DNA from: Candidatus Aenigmatarchaeota archaeon
Lineage (GTDB): Archaea > Aenigmatarchaeota > Aenigmatarchaeia > Aenigmatarchaeales > Aenigmatarchaeaceae
Direction of reading: 5' to 3'
Length of the DNA: 11,623 nucleotides
Assembly: GCA_018221065.1 (NCBI GenBank)
Contig: JAAOXY010000071.1
Span: 1-11,623 of the forward strand
A program made the translations under genes and the position numbers. The first letter of the stretch is position 1. The number at the start of each line of letters is the position of its first letter. Below are positions 1 to 5,023 of the stretch, piece after piece. The notes below the pieces were generated by a model. The model did not search any database and was not told where the DNA came from. It was given only the letters and a program-made list of their open reading frames with translations.

Positions 1-18
1 AAATTGGGTGGTGTTTAG

Positions 19-162
19 ATGGTTGCGGTTTATGGTTCAGCGATTTCAGACGAAATGAGACAAATTGGCGTTAGTGGTCAATTCATGAATTATTTGCCAG
101 AAAGTGTTTCTAAACAAAATCTTCCTTTGATGATAATCGGTATACCTGACGTTTACAGGTAA
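19..162 (+). CDS. Small 47-aa hypothetical protein upstream of PIN gene
   Basis: The 47-aa product begins MVAVYGSAIS and ends IIGIPDVYR; I do not recognise a family. The ATG directly follows an in-frame TAG at 16-18, so an upstream gene ending ...KLGGV may abut it at the window edge. A GGTGGT ribosome site lies at about 7-12. The same GGTGGT...TTTAGATG start context recurs before the next gene at 176, which supports both as translated members of one operon. There are no clear membrane segments. Its place just ahead of a PIN-domain gene allows an antitoxin-like or partner role, but nothing in the sequence proves it. Confidence 0.5.
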   Translation: MVAVYGSAISDEMRQIGVSGQFMNYLPESVSKQNLPLMIIGIPDVYR

Positions 163-175
163 AGTGGTGGTTTAG

Positions 176-649
176 ATGAAGTGTGTTAAAAAAGTAGTTG
201 TTGATAATACGGTTGCTAATAGTGTTACATATCTTGATACTAGTTCAGCTGTTCTTATGTCTGAGCAAGAGTTTGAACCTGAGGGAGTAATGTATACGAC
301 TCATGCTATGAAGGATTATGAAATGAAATCCAATGATGTTAATTTTGAAGTAATTGGTCATGTTAGAACAAAAAGTATTCAGATACCAGAATCTGTTAAA
401 AGAGATCTTCAGCATGCTTATACTCATACTGCTAGTGATAGAAAATATGAAGAAAATTTAGGAAGACAAGGTTCTTTGAGAAATGACATGGAACTTATGG
501 GTCAGGTTGTTACTGCTGCTATGTTTGGTGATCATGTTAAATTGATTTCTGATGATGGTGATATTAGTAAGACATTGTCCTATTTATTTCATATGAATAA
601 TTATGAATATCTTTCTGATAATGTTGAGATTTATCAGATGAGAGAGTGA
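176..649 (+). CDS. NOB1-like PIN-domain protein (putative ribonuclease)
   Basis: The 157-aa protein shows the spaced acidic residues of a PIN ribonuclease domain: YLDTSS (D21), then VMYTTHAMKDYE (E49), RNDMELMGQVVTAA (D104), and KLISDDGDI (D126, D127, D129). These correspond to the metal-binding D-E-D-D set. The DTS...YTT...E layout resembles the PIN domain of archaeal NOB1, but the NOB1 zinc ribbon is absent, so this is a PIN-only protein. PIN proteins usually cleave single-stranded RNA; the substrate here is unknown. It sits 13 bp after a 47-aa gene and its TGA lies inside the ribosome site of the next gene, implying translational coupling with the HTH paralogs downstream. VapC-type toxin is an alternative reading. 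Confidence 0.6.
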   Translation: MKCVKKVVVDNTVANSVTYLDTSSAVLMSEQEFEPEGVMYTTHAMKDYEMKSNDVNFEVIGHVRTKSIQIPESVKRDLQHAYTHTASDRKYEENLGRQGSLRNDMELMGQVVTAAMFGDHVKLISDDGDISKTLSYLFHMNNYEYLSDNVEIYQMRE

Positions 650-654
650 TCTCA

Positions 655-1491
655 ATGGCAGCTTCGGTTAAAAGTATACAATTTGAAGGTACGGCGCCGA
701 ATGTGAACGGCCGGAAAAGGTCACGTCTAGACTTAACTAGGGTACCTGTTGAGGTTTCTGTTGTTATCTATGATATGGCTGAAGATTTAGAATACCAACA
801 CGGTACTGGATGTTCTTGTAATAAATCTTATGATAGTGATATTTGTCCTGGCGATGGTGTTTATCATATCTCTAAAATTGCTGATGAACTAGATATAGAT
901 GAAAAAACGGTTCACATGTATTTAGATGATGAATATAGATTTGAAATGAACGAAAAAAGTAATAATTATCATCATTCTGAAATTGGTAAGAAAAAAATGA
1001 AAGAATGGCAGCAATCTAAACGTGGTAGACAAAGTCAAAAAAGAGGTCATGATAGATATAGATCAACAGAACATGGAAAATTAAAGGATCAGAAATATAG
1101 AACTTGGTATAATTTTAGTGAATATGGCAAATCTATACATAAGGCATACAAAGAATCGGAGAAAGGGAAAGAGGTTAACAAAACAGCTGGCGATAAATAT
1201 AAAGGAACTGAAAAAGGGATAGAAAAATCTGCTGTATGGGATTTCATAACAGGTTCGTCTTTGATGCCTAGGGAACTGAATCTTGATAAATTGGAAGAAT
1301 GCAAATGGTCATATATTGATTTATTTAATACAACTTTTGATGCAGGTATTGAATTAAAAAAGAAAAAATCTCTTACACAAAAATTCTTTCATCAGAGACG
1401 TGCAATGTTAAATTATAATTATGTTAAAGGTTTTAAGGCTTCTGGTAATCTTAACAAATTATTTGAAGAATGTAACTTAGCTACAGTGTGA
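655..1491 (+). CDS. HTH protein with SExGK repeats, paralog 1
   Basis: The 278-aa protein has no family I can name. In order: a conserved N-terminal segment (FEG..PNVNG...LDLTR, about residues 9-48); a Cys-rich insert with three Cys (about 53-67) absent from its neighbour; a helix-turn-helix candidate (YHISKIADELDIDEKTVHMYL, about 70-90); a basic periodic region of about six units of 14-17 residues with an [YW]..SE.GK core (about 103-193); then module A (DFITGS... to ...FDAGI, 196-232) and module B (RRAML...KGF...NLNKLF, 248-270). ATG 655 is preferred over GTG 646: homology with the next gene starts at MAAS, and GTGAT at 646-650 is a ribosome site 4 nt upstream. The upstream stop lies within that site. 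Likely nucleic-acid binding; role unknown. Confidence 0.65.
   Translation: MAASVKSIQFEGTAPNVNGRKRSRLDLTRVPVEVSVVIYDMAEDLEYQHGTGCSCNKSYDSDICPGDGVYHISKIADELDIDEKTVHMYLDDEYRFEMNEKSNNYHHSEIGKKKMKEWQQSKRGRQSQKRGHDRYRSTEHGKLKDQKYRTWYNFSEYGKSIHKAYKESEKGKEVNKTAGDKYKGTEKGIEKSAVWDFITGSSLMPRELNLDKLEECKWSYIDLFNTTFDAGIELKKKKSLTQKFFHQRRAMLNYNYVKGFKASGNLNKLFEECNLATV
961..1233 (+). repeat. Coding periodic SExGK repeats in paralog 1
   Basis: About six degenerate units of 14-17 residues, with the core [YW]xxSExGK followed by basic residues. Examples are YHHSEIGKKKMKE, YRSTEHGKLKDQK, YNFSEYGKSIHKA, YKESEKGKEVNKT and YKGTEKGIEKSA. The region is strongly basic and predicted helical, which suits nucleic-acid binding. 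The neighbour gene keeps only one unit of this type (LWLNSEKGKIYLE) and then switches to a different repeat. Confidence 0.6.
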
Positions 1492-1496
1492 TTATT

Positions 1497-2267
1497 ATGG
1501 CAGCTTCAGCTAAAACAATAAAATTTGAAGGTTCAGAACCGAATGTTAACGGTTTACCTAGAAGTCATTTAGATCTTACTAGAGTTTCGGTTGAAGTTTC
1601 TGCAGTTATTTATGATATGGTTTTAGATTCAGAGTACCAACATAAAAATGGTTTTCCAAACATCTATAAAATATCTCAAGAGTTAGATGTTTCATTTGGA
1701 ACAATAAAACGATATTTAGATGATGAATTTAGATTTGAATGTCTTGAACAACATAAACTTTGGCTTAATTCTGAGAAAGGTAAAATATATCTTGAACAAA
1801 ATAAGGATAAAATGTCAGAATATCATAAACAGCGGCGTGAGCAAAATAGAGACAAGATGTCAAAGCAAGCGAAGGATTACTATCAACAAAATAAAGATGC
1901 CATACTTAGGAAACAACAAAATCATTATAATCAAAATAAAGAAAGAATATCAGAGCGACGTAAAGAACTATACAATGAAGATATAGAACATCGTAGAAAA
2001 CAAAGTAATCTTAGGAGATTGGTAAATTACACTCGTTGTAATAAAGGATTTAGAGCATTAGCAGATTTGGAAAGACTAATGAAAGGAATAACTTATAGTC
2101 CAAAAGAAGAAAATAATGCTATACAGAATTTTATTCAAGGTTCTTGTTTAATAAGAGGACATTTTACTTTAAAAAAACTAGGAGAATCTCCAAATTCTTA
2201 CAAAAATTCATTCAATTCAATATTTAATGAAGATATTTTTACAAATGGTGAATCAGTTACAGCTTAA
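1497..2267 (+). CDS. HTH protein with NKxxI repeats, paralog 2
   Basis: The 256-aa tandem paralog of the preceding gene opens with near-identical MAAS..K.I.FEG..PNVNG...LDLTR.. and has a cleaner helix-turn-helix (YKISQELDVSFGTIKRYL, about 57-74). After one SEKGK unit come five exact 15-residue units of the form EQNKDKMSEYHKQRR (about 100-174). Module B (RRLVNY...KGFRALADLERLM, 173-195) then precedes module A (NFIQGS... to ...FNEDI, 211-247), the reverse of paralog 1. ATG 1497 is chosen over GTG 1488 because homology begins there and GTGAT at 1488-1492, which holds the upstream stop, makes a ribosome site 4 nt away. The gene ends in a TTAA shared with convergent rnhB. Probably DNA- or RNA-binding; function unknown. 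Confidence 0.65.
   Translation: MAASAKTIKFEGSEPNVNGLPRSHLDLTRVSVEVSAVIYDMVLDSEYQHKNGFPNIYKISQELDVSFGTIKRYLDDEFRFECLEQHKLWLNSEKGKIYLEQNKDKMSEYHKQRREQNRDKMSKQAKDYYQQNKDAILRKQQNHYNQNKERISERRKELYNEDIEHRRKQSNLRRLVNYTRCNKGFRALADLERLMKGITYSPKEENNAIQNFIQGSCLIRGHFTLKKLGESPNSYKNSFNSIFNEDIFTNGESVTA
1794..2018 (+). repeat. Five 45-bp coding repeats (15-aa NKxxI units) in paralog 2
   Basis: Five consecutive 15-residue units in exact register: EQNKDKMSEYHKQRR, EQNRDKMSKQAKDYY, QQNKDAILRKQQNHY, NQNKERISERRKELY and a degenerate NEDIEHRRKQSNLRR. The nucleotide copies have diverged, so this is an old protein repeat rather than a fresh tandem expansion. Similar basic NKxxI/YY repeats are known in phage and giant-virus DNA-binding proteins; relation to those is inference. 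Confidence 0.75.
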
Positions 2268-2917
2268 AATTCACCGAGTGATTTTTGTTCGTTTTCTTCT
2301 ATAATATTAGAAACAGTGACCCAAGAAAATCGAATATGTTCTAAGAATTTCTTTTCTTTCAAAGCTTTTTTAACAAAATTTATAGCTCTTTCATCAGAAG
2401 GATAACCAACACCAAGATCAAAACCAACTTCTTCCTTTATCTTGTCAATTTCCCAGTCTCTTTCAACTTTAGCTAGAATAGAAGCTGCAGCGCAAGTAAC
2501 ATGATTCATATCTGCATAATTTTCACAAATTATGTTTGTTTTAGCGTTTGTGTAAGATTTAACGATTGCTTTGAATTTGTCAGTAGAAACTTGAGGTGCA
2601 TCTATGATAGCTTCGTCAGCTTTCATTGCTGTTATCATTTCTCCCATTTTCATGGCTTCTATTCTATTGAGATTTATTTTTTTTCTTAATTCATCAATCT
2701 CTTTAGCAGGAACTTTGATTACAACATAATCTTTAGCAATTTCTTTTACTTTTGGATATAATATTTCTCGTTGTTTTCTAGAAAGTAATTTAGAATCTTT
2801 GACTCCTAGAGATTTTAGCTTAGATTCATCTGCTTTGTCTATTTTAACTCCACCTAAAACTAGAGGTCCGATTACAGCCCCACGGCCTGCTTCATCAATA
2901 CCGAGTAATGTTGCCAA
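2264..2917 (-). CDS. rnhB: Ribonuclease HII
   Basis: Archaeal-type RNase HII, about 217 aa, which cleaves the RNA strand of RNA-DNA hybrids and removes ribonucleotides from DNA. It carries GIDEAGRG near the N-terminus (the DE metal ligands), AIIDAP with a further catalytic Asp, AAASILAKVERD, and GVGYPSDERA, all family signatures, at normal length. The start is chosen as TTG at 2917-2915 because AGGTGG (2928-2923) lies 5 nt upstream, giving MATLLGIDEAGRG. A GTG at 2926 (3 residues longer) overlaps that ribosome site and is the alternative. The promoter region is shared divergently with the initiator tRNA. The 3' end overlaps the upstream accessory operon by 4 bp in a TTAA. Confidence 0.95.
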   Translation of the reverse strand: MATLLGIDEAGRGAVIGPLVLGGVKIDKADESKLKSLGVKDSKLLSRKQREILYPKVKEIAKDYVVIKVPAKEIDELRKKINLNRIEAMKMGEMITAMKADEAIIDAPQVSTDKFKAIVKSYTNAKTNIICENYADMNHVTCAAASILAKVERDWEIDKIKEEVGFDLGVGYPSDERAINFVKKALKEKKFLEHIRFSWVTVSNIIEENEQKSLGEF

Positions 2918-2948
2918 ATGTTCCACCTAAACTGTTTATGTATCAGCA

Positions 2949-2973
2949 ACCTTTTTAAGCTTCCGATATAAAG
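2949..2973. promoter_or_regulatory. Divergent promoter for initiator tRNA and rnhB
   Basis: On the + strand TTTTTAAGC (2952-2960) lies about 25-30 nt before the tRNA 5' end at 2983, as expected for an archaeal TATA box. On the - strand CTTTATATC (2973-2965) would place a start near 2940, leaving a short rnhB leader that contains its AGGTGG site. GCTTAAAAAG (2960-2951) is an alternative - strand box. Positions are by inspection only. Confidence 0.5.
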
Positions 2974-2982
2974 AGGTAGCAT

Positions 2983-3073
2983 AGCGAGGTGGGGCAGCCA
3001 GGAGTGCCCGTCGGGCTCATAAAGCCCTTGGGATACCCGAAGGTCGCACGTTCAAATCGTGCCCTCGCTACCA
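2983..3073 (+). tRNA. Initiator tRNA-Met (CAT), intron-containing, CCA encoded
   Basis: The acceptor stem AGCGAGG/CCTCGCT (2983-2989 with 3063-3069) gives 7 pairs with A1-U72; discriminator A3070 is followed by encoded CCA. D stem GGGC/GCCC has G11-C24. The T arm GCACG-TTCAAAT-CGTGC is perfect and the variable loop AGGTC has 5 nt. The anticodon stem TCGGG (3011-3015) pairs perfectly with CCCGA (3036-3040) only if 13 nt after A37 are removed, giving loop CTCATAA and anticodon CAT. A1-U72 plus three consecutive G-C pairs at 29-31/39-41 are archaeal initiator identity features. Without the intron the anticodon arm cannot form a 7-nt loop with U33. It would start all protein synthesis in the cell. 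Confidence 0.93.
3022..3034 (+). other. 13-nt tRNA intron at position 37/38
   Basis: The intron AAGCCCTTGGGAT fits the archaeal splicing rule. C32-U33-C34-A35 pairs with intron UGGG (3029-3032; C-G, U-G, C-G, A-U) as a 4-bp central helix. It is flanked by 3-nt bulges U-A|A and A-U|A, each cut between the second and third base. Only a 6-nt loop closes the far side, so this is a bulge-helix-loop form rather than a full BHB. Splicing by tRNA endonuclease is inferred. Confidence 0.85.
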
Positions 3074-3121
3074 CTTATGGTACTCATTTGGTTTGAAATG
3101 TTTCTATTATAATTTAGATAT

Positions 3122-3730
3122 ATGCCAATAACAAAAGCTCTAGCAAGAATCCATGCACATGTTTGTGCTGATGGATGGTTATGTTGTTATATAGAAAAAA
3201 ATGCTCTTCAAATAGTTCGTGGTAGAAGATATCATAGAGATAGAAAAAAATATGAAATAGGCTATTGTAATACAGATGAATCTCTTCTAGAGCAATTTAA
3301 AAAAGATATGCGCAAAACTTTTGATATAAACACAAGAAGAAATAAGTTTGAATTAAGAACTAGATCTAAACGTGTCTTTGAAATACTTTCTATATTGGGT
3401 GCTGGAAATAGTAGAAACTGGTTTGTAGGTCATGAGATAATTGATGCAGGAAAGATTATCAAAAGAAATTGGATTAGAGCATTTTTTGATGATGAAGCTA
3501 CGGTCGATACCAGATTTAAGCGTATTAGAGTCAAGAGTGTAAATTTTAATGGGTTGAAACAAGTTAAAGATTTGCTGGACTGTTTATCTATTAAATCTCA
3601 TATCACTGGTGAAAATATTGACAATACTTGGTATCTTTCAATTAATGGTCCTGATGTTTCATTATACCATAAGAAGGTTGGATTTTTTCATAAGAAAAGA
3701 GCTGTTAAACTTGCTGAATTAGTTGCCTAA
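3122..3730 (+). CDS. Free-standing LAGLIDADG homing endonuclease
   Basis: The 202-aa protein carries two LAGLIDADG motifs: LARIHAHVCADG (7-18, catalytic D17) and NWIRAFFDDEATV (116-128, catalytic E125). About 108 residues separate them, as in single-chain, two-motif (pseudo-dimeric) enzymes. Both acidic residues are intact, so it may be active; the Gly after the second motif is Ala. Homing endonucleases cut long asymmetric DNA sites to spread their host intron, intein or themselves. This one is not inside an intein or a large intron: it starts 48 bp after the complete initiator tRNA. A clear ribosome site and TATA box are not visible. The neighbouring tRNA intron makes the tRNA gene a reasonable candidate target, which is inference. 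A regulator derived from such an enzyme is an alternative. Confidence 0.85.
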   Translation: MPITKALARIHAHVCADGWLCCYIEKNALQIVRGRRYHRDRKKYEIGYCNTDESLLEQFKKDMRKTFDINTRRNKFELRTRSKRVFEILSILGAGNSRNWFVGHEIIDAGKIIKRNWIRAFFDDEATVDTRFKRIRVKSVNFNGLKQVKDLLDCLSIKSHITGENIDNTWYLSINGPDVSLYHKKVGFFHKKRAVKLAELVA

Positions 3731-3733
3731 TAC

Positions 3734-3742
3734 CTTTTTATG
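3734..3742 (+). promoter_or_regulatory. TATA box for leaderless AMMECR1 gene
   Basis: CTTTTTATG lies about 25 nt before ATG 3765 and just after the stop of the endonuclease gene. This fits a leaderless archaeal transcript and helps set the start at 3765 rather than the TTG at 3723. Confidence 0.45.
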
Positions 3743-3764
3743 TTTACTTGACATAACATCTAAG

Positions 3765-4319
3765 ATGCATGAAGACTTTATGCTCAAATTGGTGAAAGAT
3801 GTAATCCAAACGTGGGTTAAAACAAAGAAACCTATTGTTGTTGGAGAATATCCTGAGGAATTAAATAAAGAAAGGGGTGTTTTTATTTCTATTTACAAAA
3901 CAACTGGTGGATTCAAACATCTTAGGAGTACTGTAGGTCATGCTTTTCCAACTAAATCAGTAATCAGAGCATTGGTTGATTATTCTATAATGTCATGCAA
4001 AGATGCTAGCTTTACATATCTGAAGCCAGAAGATCTTGATGGTATTCAGATAAAAATATCAATTGCAGGCGAGCCTGAACTGATAGACATTAGAAGTCCA
4101 AGAGATTATCTTAGTAGAATACAAATAGGCAAAGATGGGTTAGTATTAAGAAAAGGTATTATGACAGGAGATATACTTCCTGAGATTCCTGTTGGAAATT
4201 CTTGGGATGTTGAGAAATATCTTAAACATCTTTGTGTTAAAACTGGTTTAGCATCTAATGCATGGACAAATCTTTCTGCCAAAATATACAAATTTGATAC
4301 TGAGACATTCAGCGAATAG
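3765..4319 (+). CDS. AMMECR1-domain protein
   Basis: The 184-aa protein matches AMMECR1 through ERGVFISI (36-43), L.P.DLDGIQIKISIAGEPE (86-105) and the strong C-terminal block IGKDGLVLRKG...ILPEIPVG.SWDVEKYLKHLC.KTGL (121-162). AMMECR1 is a conserved protein of archaea, bacteria and eukaryotes without a firmly established reaction. The most conserved motif of the family, LRGCIG, reads LRSTVG here (53-58), so the Gly-Cys pair is missing. ATG 3765 is preferred to TTG 3723: an upstream TATA box fits a leaderless start and the extra 14 residues are not family-like. It is unclear whether the divergent motif means loss of function or a sub-family. Confidence 0.85.
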   Translation: MHEDFMLKLVKDVIQTWVKTKKPIVVGEYPEELNKERGVFISIYKTTGGFKHLRSTVGHAFPTKSVIRALVDYSIMSCKDASFTYLKPEDLDGIQIKISIAGEPELIDIRSPRDYLSRIQIGKDGLVLRKGIMTGDILPEIPVGNSWDVEKYLKHLCVKTGLASNAWTNLSAKIYKFDTETFSE

Positions 4320-4330
4320 CTATAAATATA
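4320..4330 (+). promoter_or_regulatory. TATA box for 53-aa gene
   Basis: CTATAAATATAA lies about 25-30 nt before ATG 4352, a typical leaderless spacing. The 14-mer TATAAATATAATTT (4321-4334) recurs exactly at 4561-4574. Confidence 0.5.
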
Positions 4331-4351
4331 ATTTATGTTCTTAATTCTATT

Positions 4352-4513
4352 ATGGATATAGGAAGTAAGTGTAAAGTCTTAGCTGCTGACAAAGGTAGAG
4401 CAATTGTTCAGAAAGGTGGTAAGAAGATTACTGTTGGCGTTAGGGACGATATCAAAATAAAGAAAGGCGATATGGTCATAATAGTTCTTGGAAATATTGT
4501 TGGAAAGGTTTAA
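4352..4513 (+). CDS. 53-aa HypC-like small beta-barrel protein
   Basis: Small gene MDIGSKCKVLAADKGRA... of 53 aa. The pattern KVL...GRAIV..GGKKITVGV.DDIKIKKGDMVIIVLGNIVGKV resembles HypC/HupF, the small barrel chaperone of [NiFe]-hydrogenase maturation, in the ordering of strands and the VKxGDxVxVxxGxxxxK ending. The functional N-terminal Met-Cys of HypC is absent; the only Cys is C7. It is therefore more likely a HypC-fold or OB-like protein with another role. No hydrogenase gene is seen nearby. A well-spaced TATA box supports leaderless expression. No ribosome site is visible. That it is a gene is likely; the family link is tentative. Confidence 0.6.
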   Translation: MDIGSKCKVLAADKGRAIVQKGGKKITVGVRDDIKIKKGDMVIIVLGNIVGKV

Positions 4514-4671
4514 TATTATATTTTACTCTATAATTTCTAGTTTATTCTATATAACACTGTTATAAATATAATTTCTAAAGAAACATACGGTATTTAAAGG
4601 TTGTTACATCGCTTTTTGCCGTGTATGACTTTATATGGAATTTTTAATAAAAGTAGAGTAGGTGAAACAAA
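4514..4671 (+). promoter_or_regulatory. Intergenic promoter/leader of 94-aa membrane protein
   Basis: No gene is visible in this 158-bp gap. It holds T-rich stretches after 4513 that may end the preceding transcript, a second TATAAATATAATTT (4561-4574), TATTTAAAGG (4591-4600), CTTTATATGG (4629-4638) and an AGGTGA ribosome site (4660-4665) 6 nt before the ATG. Either of the last two TATA candidates could drive the gene, giving a leader of about 15 or 50 nt. Confidence 0.5.
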
Positions 4672-4956
4672 ATGGTTTTTGATATGACACTTTTAGGAAT
4701 TGGATTGGCACTTTTGTTAGCTCCAGCATTTGCTGAATGGGGAAGAATCAAGATGAAAGCAGACAAATCCTTTAATTGGATTGGAACAGGTGGAGTAATG
4801 TACTTGATGGCAGCAGCATTCAGTATGGGAATCGGATTCGATCTGGGAGCAAACATTTTCGGTGCTAGCGGATGGGGAGTAGTAATCTTTAGTGTTGTTG
4901 GATTCATTGCAGTGTTGATCGGAGTTGTAACAGCTTTGATGAACGTGTTCAAATAA
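4672..4956 (+). CDS. 94-aa multi-pass membrane protein, probably highly expressed
   Basis: The product is hydrophobic and Gly/Ala-rich with about three membrane segments: roughly 4-22 (DMTLLGIGLALLLAPAFAEW), 38-56, and 67-90. A short basic loop GRIKMKADK follows the first. The family is not recognised. Codon use differs from neighbours: Gly is almost always GGA, and ATC and TTC are frequent, where neighbours favour GGT, ATT/ATA and TTT. This suggests strong expression. It stands alone with its own promoter, a good AGGTGA ribosome site and a following T-tract, so it is a single-gene transcript. A holin-like or small envelope protein is possible, but function cannot be assigned. Confidence 0.75.
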   Translation: MVFDMTLLGIGLALLLAPAFAEWGRIKMKADKSFNWIGTGGVMYLMAAAFSMGIGFDLGANIFGASGWGVVIFSVVGFIAVLIGVVTALMNVFK

Positions 4957-4988
4957 ATGTAATCTAATAGCAAACAAATACCCCTACC

Positions 4989-5003
4989 CTTTCTTTTTTT
5001 ATT
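4989..5003 (+). terminator. T-tract terminator after 94-aa gene
   Basis: CCTTTCTTTTTTTATTC about 30 nt after the stop is a typical archaeal T-rich terminator. The same TTTTTTATTC also lies about 25 nt before ATG 5024, so it may double as the TATA box of the next gene. Confidence 0.5.
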
Positions 5004-5023
5004 CTCATTGTATAATACTTCTA

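Noticed and set aside
1720..1986. An 88-aa + strand frame inside paralog 2.
   Set aside because: It is an out-of-frame shadow of the AT-rich repeat region, with no ribosome site.
1794..2018. A CRISPR or tandem DNA repeat array.
   Set aside because: The 45-bp units have diverged at the nucleotide level, have no spacers and encode a 15-residue protein repeat in frame.
2983..3073. A class II tRNA (Leu/Ser) with a long variable arm formed by TTGGGATACCCGA.
   Set aside because: No anticodon loop of 7 nt with U33 can be formed, and AGGTC before the T stem is already a normal 5-nt variable loop. The intron model pairs everything and gives initiator identity features.
4352..4513. A genuine HypC hydrogenase chaperone.
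   Set aside because: The essential N-terminal Met-Cys is missing and no hydrogenase or Hyp genes are nearby; only the fold pattern is similar.
4321..4574. The exact 14-bp repeat TATAAATATAATTT at 4321 and 4561 as a mobile-element end or attachment site.
   Set aside because: Both copies are AT-rich TATA-like sequence upstream of genes, and the 53-aa gene between them looks ordinary; promoter similarity explains it.
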